Of a stretch of 53,407 nucleotides of DNA, positions 39,614-47,993 are shown piece by piece. Position numbers and translations under genes: made by a program. Below the pieces are notes generated by a model, which saw nothing but the letters and a program-made list of their open reading frames with translations, did no database searches and was not told the DNA's origin. The first letter of the stretch is position 1. Each line of letters opens with the position of its first letter. Source of the DNA: an uncultured Lachnospiraceae bacterium (GTDB lineage: Bacteria; Bacillota; Clostridia; Lachnospirales; Lachnospiraceae); contig CALWGV010000083.1 in the NCBI GenBank assembly GCA_944380185.1, forward strand, positions 1 through 53,407, read 5' to 3'.

Positions 39614-42493
39614 ATGGAAAATACGTCTGAAAATAAAAAAGAAACAGGGAAAAAGGAAGCGTCAAAATATCTGTGTACAGCTCTGCTGGCCCATGTGGAC
39701 TCAGGGAAAACCACGCTGGCCGAGGCCATTTTATACCTGACGGGACAGCTGAGGCATCTGGGAAGAGTGGATCACAGGGACGCTTTTCTGGATACCGATG
39801 AATTGGAAAAAAGCAGAGGGATCACCATATTTTCTAAGCAGGCTGAATTTCCCCTGGGAGACCGGACGGTGACGCTTTTGGATACGCCGGGTCATGTGGA
39901 TTTTTCGGCGGAGATGGAGAGGACTCTGCAGGTGCTGGACTGCGCCGTACTGGTGATCAGCGCGGCGGACGGCATTACCGGTCATGTAAACACGCTGTGG
40001 AAATTGTTGACCAAATATCAGGTGCCGGTTTTTATTTTTGTCAACAAGATGGATCAGCCGGGAGCAGATGAGTCTGAAATTCTCCAGGCCTTAAAAAAAT
40101 CTCTGGGGGAGGGCTGCGTAGACCTGATGCCGTCAGACATTGCCCGGGGGGAGGATAAGCTGAGCGCTGCGCAGCAGGAGGAGCTGGCAGTCTGCGATGA
40201 AGAGCTTTTGGAGAGATATCTGGAAGGCGAGGCGGTGGGCGACGAGGATATCCGCCGTTTAGTGAGGCAGCGCAGAGCATTCCCCTGCTATTTCGGCTCG
40301 GCTCTTCGCCTGGAAGGGGTGGACGCGCTTTTGAATGGTCTCGAAAAATACGCGCCGCAGCCATTGTACCGGGAACAGTTCGGAGCCAGAGTCTATAAGA
40401 TATCCAGAGATGGGCAGGGAAACCGCCTGACGCATATGAAGATCACCGGCGGGAGGCTGAGAGTGAAGGATGCGGTAGCGGAGGAAAAGGTAGACCAGAT
40501 CCGCATCTACTCAGGTACCGGGTATCAGACTGTGGATGAGGCGTGCGCAGGCTGCGTCTGCGCGGTCACGGGGCTGACCAAGACGCATTGCGGGCAGGGG
40601 CTGGGTGCGGACGACTGGTCGTGGCAGCCGATGTTGGAGCCTGTGCTGACATATCGTCTGCTTCTTCCGCAGGAGAACGATATTCATGGAGCTCTCGCCA
40701 AACTCAGACAGCTGGAAGAAGAAGAACCGATGCTCCATGTGATCTGGGATGAAAAGACGGGAGAAATCCATGTACAGGTCATGGGAGAGGTACAGATTGA
40801 GATTCTCAGGGATATTCTGCGGCAGAGGTTTGGCCTGGATGCGGAATTCGGCGCCGGCAGTATAGTATATAAGGAGACAATAGAAGACTCCGTGGAAGGA
40901 ATCGGACATTTTGAGCCTCTGCGCCATTATGCAGAAGTACACCTTCTGCTGGAACCTGCGCCCCGAGGCAGCGGCCTGCACTTCGACACAGTCTGCAGTG
41001 AGGATATGCTGGATCGCAACTGGCAGCGGCTGATTTTGACCCATCTTGCGGAGCGGCAGCATCCCGGTGTGCTGACCGGTTCGGAGATTACCGATATGCG
41101 GATTACTCTGCTGGGGGGCAGAGCACACAAAAAGCACACGGAAGGCGGGGACTTCCGCCAGGCTACTTATCGGGCGGTTCGCCAGGGATTAAAGAAGGCG
41201 CGCAGTATTCTGCTGGAGCCTGTGTATAATTTTTGGATGCGTGTGCCTTCTGATTGTCTGGGACGCGCGATGACGGATCTGCGCCGGATGCACGGAGAGT
41301 TTGGTCAGCCGGAGATAGAGGAGGACGGCGCAGTGCTGACCGGAACGGTACCGGCGGCCAGTCTGGGGGATTACGGGAGGCAGATGGCGGCCTATACGCG
41401 GGGGCAGGGACAGCTCTCCTGCGAGCTCAAAGGCTATGAGCGTTGTCACAATGAGGCGGAGGTCATCGCAGCCTGCGGCTATGATGCAGAAGCTGATGCG
41501 GATAATCCTACAGGTTCAGTTTTCTGCAGTCACGGAGCAGGCTATCAGGTGCCCTGGTATGAGGTGGATCAGATGGCTCATATGGGACAGCTGCTGGACC
41601 CGGCGCCGGGGGAGAATATCCCGGAGGAGGATAAAGAGGCAGAGGGGCTGCCCGGTCCCTCCTATTCGTCCATGATGAAGATGGATCAGGAGCTGGAGGA
41701 GATCTTTGTGCGGACCTACGGGCCTATCCGTCAGCGGCGGGGGATGTTCGACGGGCCTGGCGGCGAGAGGGCGGCAAACAGCGGCAGGGAGGAAACTTCC
41801 GGCATAGAGGAAATACAGGAGAGAGCAGAAGAACGCGGACAGGCCGGAGGAGAGAGCCGTACAGGGCGAAAGGGTCAGGAGCGGCAGGTGCGGCAGTATC
41901 TGCTGGTGGATGGCTATAACATTATTTTTTCCTGGCCGGAGCTCAATGAGCTGTCAAAGACCAGCATGGAGGCGGCCAGAGGGAGGCTGATGGATATTCT
42001 CAGCAATTATCAGGGTTATCGTAAGATGACGTTGATCCTGGTTTTCGATGCCTACCGGGTCGAGGGCGGTACGGGAGAAATATTCCGGTATCACAATATT
42101 CATGTGGTATTTACCAGGGAAGCAGAGACTGCGGATCAGTATATCGAAAAGACGGTCCATGAGATTGGGCGCAGACATGAGGTGACGGTGGCTACCTCCG
42201 ATGCACTGGAACAGGTCATCATTCTGGGACAGGGGGCCAGGCGGATGTCCGCCTCGGAATTTTATGAGGAGGTAAAGCAGACTGAGCAGGAAATTCGCCG
42301 TGATCATCTGAACAGGAGACCGGCCGGCCGCCGTTATCTGTTCGATGAGATGGACGAGGAGCTGGCAGTCCAGATGGAGAGAATCCGCCTGGGCTGGCAG
42401 GAGACGGTGGAGGAAAATCCGACTGAGAATGGAGAGGCCATAAAGACGGCAGACGACGGCAAAGAGAAAAAGAACAGGGAGGACAGAAATTGA
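39614..42493 (+). CDS. TetM/EF-G-like ribosomal GTPase fused to a Rae1/YacP-type NYN nuclease domain
   Basis: The protein has 959 residues. The G domain carries G1 AHVDSGKTT (26-34), G3 DTPGHVDF (90-97) and G4 NKMD (144-147). EF-G domains II-V follow, to about 700, with CSHGAGYQVPWYEVDQM near 645, typical of TetM-like translation factors. After a charged low-complexity linker (about 720-757) comes a NYN/PIN-fold domain (about 760-920). It carries LLVDGYNIIFSWPEL (Asp766, Asn769), VFDAYRVEGG, ETADQYIE, VATSDALEQVI and GQGARRMSASEF, closely matching B. subtilis Rae1 (YacP), a ribosome A-site mRNA endonuclease. The likely action is ribosome binding by the GTPase with mRNA or RNA cleavage by the tail. 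Tetracycline protection is not implied. GAGAGGGG precedes the ATG. Confidence 0.92.
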   Translation: MENTSENKKETGKKEASKYLCTALLAHVDSGKTTLAEAILYLTGQLRHLGRVDHRDAFLDTDELEKSRGITIFSKQAEFPLGDRTVTLLDTPGHVDFSAEMERTLQVLDCAVLVISAADGITGHVNTLWKLLTKYQVPVFIFVNKMDQPGADESEILQALKKSLGEGCVDLMPSDIARGEDKLSAAQQEELAVCDEELLERYLEGEAVGDEDIRRLVRQRRAFPCYFGSALRLEGVDALLNGLEKYAPQPLYREQFGARVYKISRDGQGNRLTHMKITGGRLRVKDAVAEEKVDQIRIYSGTGYQTVDEACAGCVCAVTGLTKTHCGQGLGADDWSWQPMLEPVLTYRLLLPQENDIHGALAKLRQLEEEEPMLHVIWDEKTGEIHVQVMGEVQIEILRDILRQRFGLDAEFGAGSIVYKETIEDSVEGIGHFEPLRHYAEVHLLLEPAPRGSGLHFDTVCSEDMLDRNWQRLILTHLAERQHPGVLTGSEITDMRITLLGGRAHKKHTEGGDFRQATYRAVRQGLKKARSILLEPVYNFWMRVPSDCLGRAMTDLRRMHGEFGQPEIEEDGAVLTGTVPAASLGDYGRQMAAYTRGQGQLSCELKGYERCHNEAEVIAACGYDAEADADNPTGSVFCSHGAGYQVPWYEVDQMAHMGQLLDPAPGENIPEEDKEAEGLPGPSYSSMMKMDQELEEIFVRTYGPIRQRRGMFDGPGGERAANSGREETSGIEEIQERAEERGQAGGESRTGRKGQERQVRQYLLVDGYNIIFSWPELNELSKTSMEAARGRLMDILSNYQGYRKMTLILVFDAYRVEGGTGEIFRYHNIHVVFTREAETADQYIEKTVHEIGRRHEVTVATSDALEQVIILGQGARRMSASEFYEEVKQTEQEIRRDHLNRRPAGRRYLFDEMDEELAVQMERIRLGWQETVEENPTENGEAIKTADDGKEKKNREDRN

Positions 42494-43611
42494 ACAAGAA
42501 AGAGATCGCTGAAGTGAAAAAGCAGTTTACTCCGCAGCGGTGCACAATTACGCGGATCTGCGGCTGCTATGTGGACGGAGACAAAGAAAAACGTACTACG
42601 TTTAAGGAGGCGTTTTTCTCTCTGCCGGAAGAGGACGCTTTTAAATATTTTGATCTTTTCAAAAAGACCTTGTCAGGGACCATTGGCAAGAATCTGATGA
42701 CGATGGAGTTTCCGCTGGACGAGGAGAAGGAAGGCGGAAAACAGGATTTTTTGCTACGGGTTCGTGCCAGTCAGCTGAAGGATGAGGAAATTTTGGAGGA
42801 ATTCTATGACAGAGTTATCGAGAATTATGACTATGGAGAGAATTATCTGATCCTGCTGATTCATGGCGCTTATGACATTCCGGGACGCGGTTCGGACGAT
42901 GAGGAGATGTTCGACGCTTCCGACGAGGTGTATGAGTATCTTCTGTGTTCTCTGTGTCCGGTGAAGCTTTCCAAGCCCGGCCTGTCCTACAATGCGGAGG
43001 ATAACTGCTTCCAGAACCGGATCAGGGATTGGATTGTGGATATGCCGCAGACGGGATTTTTGTTTCCTGCCTTTCATGACCGCAGCACGGACCTCCACGC
43101 AGTGCTGTACTATTCCCGCAACGCGGCCCAGCTCCATGGGGAATTTGCGGCGGAATTTTTGGGCTGTGTGACGCCGCTGGCGGCTGCCGACCAAAAGGAG
43201 GTCTTCCAGGAGCTGGTGGAAGAAACGCTGGGGGCCGACTGTGGTTATGAGACGGTTATGGCCATCAATGAAAAAATTAGCGAGATGATTGAGGAGCATA
43301 AGGAGGATCCGGAACCGGTAACACTGTATAAAGAAGATGTGCGGCAGATATTTTTTGAGAGCGGCGTGCCGGAGGAGAGGCTGGAGGGCTTTGAAGAAAA
43401 ATTCGAGGAGACGGCCGGAGAGGATGCCTCCCTGATGGCAATCAATGTGGTTGGCGTGCGAAAACTGGAGGTCCGCACGCCGGATGTAGTGATCCAGGTG
43501 GCGCCCGACAGGGCTCAGCTGGTGGAGACACGGATGATTGACGGACGAAAGTGTATCGTGATTGCCGCAGACGAGCACGTGCAGATCAATGGGGTAACGG
43601 TCCGCTCATGA
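42490..43611 (+). CDS. DUF4317 domain protein
   Basis: The 373-residue soluble protein belongs to the DUF4317 family, recognisable from KKEIAEVKKQFTPQRCTITR, ICGCYVDGDKEK and LLIHGAYDIPGRG. It is found mainly in Lachnospiraceae and relatives, and its function is unknown. It uses a TTG start that overlaps the stop of the GTPase-nuclease gene (TTGA), so the two proteins are translationally coupled. This is the strongest contextual hint that it works in the same ribosome-related process. The last 26 bases overlap a convergent GNAT gene. Confidence 0.9.
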   Translation: MNKKEIAEVKKQFTPQRCTITRICGCYVDGDKEKRTTFKEAFFSLPEEDAFKYFDLFKKTLSGTIGKNLMTMEFPLDEEKEGGKQDFLLRVRASQLKDEEILEEFYDRVIENYDYGENYLILLIHGAYDIPGRGSDDEEMFDASDEVYEYLLCSLCPVKLSKPGLSYNAEDNCFQNRIRDWIVDMPQTGFLFPAFHDRSTDLHAVLYYSRNAAQLHGEFAAEFLGCVTPLAAADQKEVFQELVEETLGADCGYETVMAINEKISEMIEEHKEDPEPVTLYKEDVRQIFFESGVPEERLEGFEEKFEETAGEDASLMAINVVGVRKLEVRTPDVVIQVAPDRAQLVETRMIDGRKCIVIAADEHVQINGVTVRS

Positions 43612-44014
43612 TGATTTTTCTCATCGCAGAACCACAGAATTCATGAGGAATTATACGGAAGCCTTTCTTTTCATAGAAGGCTTCCTTTCCTTTTTCAGCG
43701 ATAAGCTGGATACTGGCACGGCCGCCGGCGGGAAGCTGTCTTTGCACGTATTGGGTAAGCATATCGATGATCCGGCTGCCAATGCCGCGTCTCTGGTATA
43801 TGGGATGTACGACGACATCAGCGATAATGTAGTATAGACCATCACCGATTAGTCGTCCCATGGCAATGGTTTGGCCATTCTCTACAACAGTGATAGTGTA
43901 TGGGGAGGCTGCCAGAGCTTTTTTGGCCTGTGTCTCTGAAAAATTTTTCCACCCCACACTTTGACGCAGAGAATAATAATCTTCATAGACTAAGAGATTT
44001 TCTCTAAATTCCAT
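43586..44014 (-). CDS. GNAT family N-acetyltransferase
   Basis: The protein is a compact GNAT enzyme of 142 residues from the ATG at 44014, or 150 from an ATG at 44038. Neither start has a well-spaced ribosome site, so the start is uncertain. The acetyl-CoA motif is VHPIYQRRGIGSRIIDML; YEKKGFRIIPHEFCG forms the last strand. The substrate is unknown. The gene is convergent with DUF4317 (26-base overlap) and followed on its own strand by no closely spaced gene. The SLC13 gene upstream on the same strand ends 63-87 bases away. Confidence 0.85.
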   Translation of the reverse strand: MEFRENLLVYEDYYSLRQSVGWKNFSETQAKKALAASPYTITVVENGQTIAMGRLIGDGLYYIIADVVVHPIYQRRGIGSRIIDMLTQYVQRQLPAGGRASIQLIAEKGKEAFYEKKGFRIIPHEFCGSAMRKIIMSGPLPH

Positions 44015-44100
44015 TATCAGCTGCAAAATTCCTTTCATTTAATATTTAATATTGCCGGTTATTTTCCGAAACGCTTGCTGGCGAACTTTTTCCCAAATTA

Positions 44101-45378
44101 TTAGAAAGGGAAGAATAGTGGTACAAACACCAGAATACCGACAAGGAAGAGGATGGTGGGCGGCAGGCAGTACTTGATATAATCGGAGAATTCATATCCG
44201 GCCACCTCGGTCATGGCGATCTGAGCGGCAGCCAGCGGCGTGCAGCAGGCTACGCTTGCTGCCAGGGTTATGCCGATGCAGAAGGGCATCGCCTGAAAAC
44301 CGTAGGCCTGGCACAGAGACAGAGCGATGGGCAGCACAATGATGATGGCTGTGGAGTTGGTGATGAACTGACTGATGAAGAGGGCCAGGGTTATGAGAAC
44401 GGCAAAAATGACAAAGGGAGAACTGATACCGCCCAGGATAGAGGATACTGCCTGGCCGATGAGCTCGCCGGAACCTGATACCGTCAGGGCATTGGCCAAT
44501 CCTAAGCAGGAGGCAAGAAAGATAATGGTTTCCCAGTGCAGCTTATGAATAATCTCTTTGGTGCTGCAGCAGCCGGTGATGATACACAGCAGAGCAGCAC
44601 ACAGCGCCGTCATAGCGATGGGAAGCAGGGATAAGACATAGGAGAGGATCATCAAAATGGTGATGATGAACATGATCACAAGCTTTCTTTTATCGTAGGA
44701 GGCGTGGAGAACAGAATGCGTATCGTTTGCATCAATATCCAGGGCGTTCTCGGTGCGGTGTTCCCAGATTTTGTTTCCGAGAAAATATCCGGCAGTCATC
44801 AGGTAGATCAGATAGATGACAAACAGGCACAGGCCGGGACCTGTCAGGTCCCACATTCCCATCTGCTGCCCTGTCAGCTGACTCATAATGCCGTTGGCCG
44901 TCAGCTGAGGGGTGCAGCCGATCAGCGTACAGGCTCCGCCCAGCATTACCGAGCAGGCTATAGGGAGGACCAGATTGCGCCTTTTCATCAGGGGAGAGAC
45001 GCTGCACACGCTGTCGATGATAGGGAAAAAGGAGGCCAGAATGGCTGTGTTGGCCAAGAACATCGACAGGACACCGGCTGTGACGCAGCTGATCAGCAAA
45101 AACAGGCGTTCGCGGCCATGGGCCAGCCGGATGACCAGGCGGCCGGTCAGCTGGGCAGCGCCGGTTTGAAACATGGCTATGCCGACAATCATAGCGCTGG
45201 TCATCAGGATTACAATGCTGTCGGAAAATCCGCCGAAGGCGTCCTCGAAAGAGCAGACGCCAAAGAGAACCATCAAAGCGCACCCCAGGCAGCCGGTAAC
45301 TGCTGAGGGCAGCCATTCGGTGAGAAACAGAATGACACAGAGAAGAAGAATAATAATAGCAATAACGGCAGGCTGCAA
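44101..45378 (-). CDS. SLC13/DASS-family permease
   Basis: The 425-residue transporter has about 11-12 hydrophobic segments. It carries the family's two inverted hairpin regions: FLANTAILASFFPII with MLGGACTLIGCTPQLTANGI, and later QFITNSTAIIIVLPIALSL with ACCTPLAAAQIAM. The SNT-type motifs point to an Na+ or H+ coupled anion (dicarboxylate, citrate or sulfate) carrier. Translation begins at a TTG (45378) behind GCGAGGT. It lies downstream of an SDR dehydrogenase and an MFS carrier on the same strand but is separated from them by a hairpin terminator, so it may have its own promoter. Confidence 0.87.
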   Translation of the reverse strand: MQPAVIAIIILLLCVILFLTEWLPSAVTGCLGCALMVLFGVCSFEDAFGGFSDSIVILMTSAMIVGIAMFQTGAAQLTGRLVIRLAHGRERLFLLISCVTAGVLSMFLANTAILASFFPIIDSVCSVSPLMKRRNLVLPIACSVMLGGACTLIGCTPQLTANGIMSQLTGQQMGMWDLTGPGLCLFVIYLIYLMTAGYFLGNKIWEHRTENALDIDANDTHSVLHASYDKRKLVIMFIITILMILSYVLSLLPIAMTALCAALLCIITGCCSTKEIIHKLHWETIIFLASCLGLANALTVSGSGELIGQAVSSILGGISSPFVIFAVLITLALFISQFITNSTAIIIVLPIALSLCQAYGFQAMPFCIGITLAASVACCTPLAAAQIAMTEVAGYEFSDYIKYCLPPTILFLVGILVFVPLFFPF

Positions 45379-45433
45379 ATTTTTACCTCGCTTTTATTTT
45401 TTTACTTTGTACGTTTGAAAAACGCCATAACAA

Positions 45434-45466
45434 CTGCCCGCAGAGGGATATATCCCCTGCGGGCAG
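45434..45466 (-). terminator. Hairpin terminator after the SDR gene
   Basis: CTGCCCGCAG and TGCGGGCAG form a long stem through the inner GGGATATATCCC palindrome. On the minus strand a T-rich stretch ending in five T residues follows. The hairpin lies 60 bases after the SDR stop. Confidence 0.75.
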
Positions 45467-45525
45467 CTGATGAAAAAGCCGTCCAAAGGCTTGCCCATCA
45501 AGTTAGGAGAAAGCAGCGGAGAAAA

Positions 45526-46290
45526 TCAGACGATAGTCCAGCCGCCGTCTACCAAAAGAAGCTGACCAGTGACATAACTGGAGGCATCAGAGGCCAGATA
45601 GAGCATGGCGCCATTCAGCTCGCCCGGCTTGCCGCGGCGTCCCATGGGGCAGTTGTTGCGGATGCCGGCCTCATATTTATCGTCGGCTACCTTGTCGGAC
45701 ATCTCGCTGGCAAAATATCCGGGGCCGAGGGTGTTGACCGTGATGCCATCCTTGGCCCACTCGGCAGCCAGGGCTTTGGTCATCATGTAGACGGCGCCTT
45801 TGGCGGTGGAGTAGCCGGAACGGGGAACGCCGTTCATGGTTACCTGGCAATGGAAGGAGCCGATATTGATGATCTTGCCATAGTGCTGTGCAAGCATGAC
45901 TTTTCCCACCTCGCGGGCCACAAAGAAGACGCCGTTTACATTGGTGTCGATGACACGGCGCCAGGTCTCGTCGTCGGTTTCGACGGCGGGAGTGGCAAAG
46001 CCGGCAGCGGCATTGTTGATCAGGATATCGATGCGGCCGAATTCTTTTACGACTGTATCCACGGCGTTTTTGATCTGGGCCGTATCGGTGACATCGCAGG
46101 GGATGGCCAGGCATTTTACGCCGTATTTCTCTACCTCGGCCTTTACTTCGTTGAGCTTCTCCACGCGGCGGGCCATGATAGCTACGTTGGCTCCCTGCTC
46201 TCCCAGGCAGATGGCAAATTGTCTCCCCAGTCCGGATGAAGCGCCGGTTACTACGGCGTATTTTCCGCTGACATCAAAATAATTTTTCAT
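45526..46290 (-). CDS. SDR-family oxidoreductase
   Basis: The 254-residue classical short-chain dehydrogenase has the cofactor motif TGASSGLG (15-22) and NNAAAG at 92-97. The catalytic set is Ser145, Tyr160 and Lys164 in YSTAK. An Arg pair after the first beta-alpha unit (ARRVEKL) suggests NADP(H) preference. It resembles gluconate 5-dehydrogenase and 3-oxoacyl-type reductases, but the substrate cannot be fixed. The MFS carrier upstream on the same strand may bring in that substrate. Confidence 0.92.
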   Translation of the reverse strand: MKNYFDVSGKYAVVTGASSGLGRQFAICLGEQGANVAIMARRVEKLNEVKAEVEKYGVKCLAIPCDVTDTAQIKNAVDTVVKEFGRIDILINNAAAGFATPAVETDDETWRRVIDTNVNGVFFVAREVGKVMLAQHYGKIINIGSFHCQVTMNGVPRSGYSTAKGAVYMMTKALAAEWAKDGITVNTLGPGYFASEMSDKVADDKYEAGIRNNCPMGRRGKPGELNGAMLYLASDASSYVTGQLLLVDGGWTIV

Positions 46291-46396
46291 GATGGTTCCT
46301 CCTACTATATTATATATTTTTTATTGGATGTTGTATTTGCGTATCACATGCGCCAGAGCATGATTTTGACCTGCGCATATCTGTATCTGCGCCGTG

Positions 46397-47686
46397 TCAT
46401 TGCGGTTTGTAGCCCAGGGCCTCGATGGTTTTTTTGCTGGCAATATTGGACAGCAGATATAAAACAGAGACCAGGACCATCAAAGCGGCGAAGATGATCC
46501 ACGCCAAAGTGTAGGTGCCGGTGGTATCAAAGATAAAGGCGGCCACCGTGGGGCCGATGATCTGGCCGATGTTGCCGGCCATATTCATCCATCCGCTCAT
46601 GACGCCGTATTCGCGGTCTCCGAAGTTGCGCGAGGTGATAAGGAAGGGGATGGTCGAGGGAACGGCGCCTCCGATCATGTAAAGCGGGATGAGTATGGTA
46701 GCAAACACCATATTGCCCGAAGCAAGAGCCATGCAGAGAAAGACAGCCCCGTAAAACAGAGGGGAGATAACGGCAACTCGCTGGATCTTGAAAATATCGG
46801 ACAGAACACCCAGAAGGAACTTGCCCAGGATCATCGTTCCGAGAGCGGCAGAATACAGGGCAGCGGCCTGGGCGCGATCGCCGGTAACCTCGGTGAAATA
46901 AGAGACAAACTGCGCGCTGAAGGCTGCCGCGCCGATCATGGTGGTCATGCCGGCCAGCCATTGGAACCACCAGCGGCTGGTGCGCAGGGCCTGGGCCCCG
47001 GTGATGCCGGCTTTCTCACCGGCTACGCTGCCTGTCTTGGCCAGCTCCTCAGGAGAGGGGTCGCCTACGCGGGTATCGAAGCCTTTGTCGCTGGGATTGC
47101 TGACCACAAGAAAAAGTGAAATCGGAATCATAATGGCGTTGATTCCCGCCATGGCCAGATAGCCGGTTCTCCAGCCGCTTGACTCGATGACGGCATTGAC
47201 CACATTGACGAGAACCAGAGCGCCGGCTCCGCTGCCCAGCATGCCGATGGACATGGCCGTCCCTTTGATTTTAGGACCGAACCAGCTGCTGACCATGATG
47301 GTGACAGGCAGATTGGTGGCCCCGCTCCAGCCGATTCCCTGAATGCCCGCCAGGATGTAGAGCTGCTGTATATTGGTGGCCCGCGACATCAGCAGATAGC
47401 AGACAGAGGTCAGCGTGACACAGGCAGTGAGAACGTATTTCACAGGGAACTTTTTGTAAATTTTGCCAATGAAGGCCGATGAGAGAAGCATGGTGATGGT
47501 CATGATGGAATTGGTCTGTACGTAGGCCGTCTGTGTAATGCCCAGATCATTGCAGATCGGATCGTAAAACAGAGAAGAACAGTTCACTTTGATTACATAA
47601 CAGATGAACATGGACATAAAGCCGCAGAACAGCATGACCCAGCCGTAGTAGAAGCGGCCGTTGACTATAAATGGATTTTTTTTCAT
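46397..47686 (-). CDS. MFS transporter, oxalate/formate antiporter (OFA)-like
   Basis: The 429-residue, 12-helix carrier starts FYYGWVMLFCGFMSMF, the opening typical of OFA/monocarboxylate-type MFS proteins. The central loop (about 200-225) is hydrophilic. GAVPSTIPFLITSRNFGDREYG marks the loop after helix 10. It probably moves a small organic anion. GGAGGTAAAG precedes the ATG, and an SDR dehydrogenase gene follows after 106 bases. Together they may form a small organic-acid or sugar-acid utilisation unit. Confidence 0.9.
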   Translation of the reverse strand: MKKNPFIVNGRFYYGWVMLFCGFMSMFICYVIKVNCSSLFYDPICNDLGITQTAYVQTNSIMTITMLLSSAFIGKIYKKFPVKYVLTACVTLTSVCYLLMSRATNIQQLYILAGIQGIGWSGATNLPVTIMVSSWFGPKIKGTAMSIGMLGSGAGALVLVNVVNAVIESSGWRTGYLAMAGINAIMIPISLFLVVSNPSDKGFDTRVGDPSPEELAKTGSVAGEKAGITGAQALRTSRWWFQWLAGMTTMIGAAAFSAQFVSYFTEVTGDRAQAAALYSAALGTMILGKFLLGVLSDIFKIQRVAVISPLFYGAVFLCMALASGNMVFATILIPLYMIGGAVPSTIPFLITSRNFGDREYGVMSGWMNMAGNIGQIIGPTVAAFIFDTTGTYTLAWIIFAALMVLVSVLYLLSNIASKKTIEALGYKPQ

Positions 47687-47778
47687 ACTCTTTACCTCCG
47701 GAATGAACTTGTCAGGATGATCGGGGATTGCCGCTTTTCTGAAGACGGCAGCTCCCGTTTGTCTCTTGGCATGTTTTT

Positions 47779-47806
47779 ATCATATCATATTTTTTGGAAT
47801 AATCAA
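47779..47806 (-). promoter_or_regulatory. Candidate promoter of the MFS-SDR genes
   Basis: On the minus strand TTGATT (47806-47801) and TATGAT (47784-47779) are 16 bases apart, about 92 bases upstream of the MFS start. The rest of the 307-base divergent gap holds only the opposite-facing promoter and AT-rich sequence. Confidence 0.45.
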
Positions 47807-47900
47807 GGAAATTGATGTAATAATAACGAAGTTATTTTTGTTATGTAACAGAAGGATGAAAAAGACCATATTTTGGTGCAAAAATAATGGCCATAAGCTG

Positions 47901-47929
47901 TTGACAGCCTTACCCCCCTCTGCTATAAT
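47901..47929 (+). promoter_or_regulatory. Consensus promoter of the SH3-NlpC/P60 gene
   Basis: Perfect TTGACA (47901-47906) and TATAAT (47924-47929) boxes have 17-base spacing, the strongest promoter match in the window. It lies about 60 bases before the ATG. Confidence 0.88.
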
Positions 47930-47993
47930 AACAACAGTTGTAACAAATTCGTAATAATTGACGCAGTTCTTTAATATATTTTCGGAGGTACGA

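Noticed and set aside
39614-42493. Reading the GTPase as a tetracycline-resistance determinant
   Set aside because: Only the general TetM/EF-G family resemblance supports this. The fused nuclease domain, chromosomal context and absence of any mobile element argue against an acquired resistance gene.
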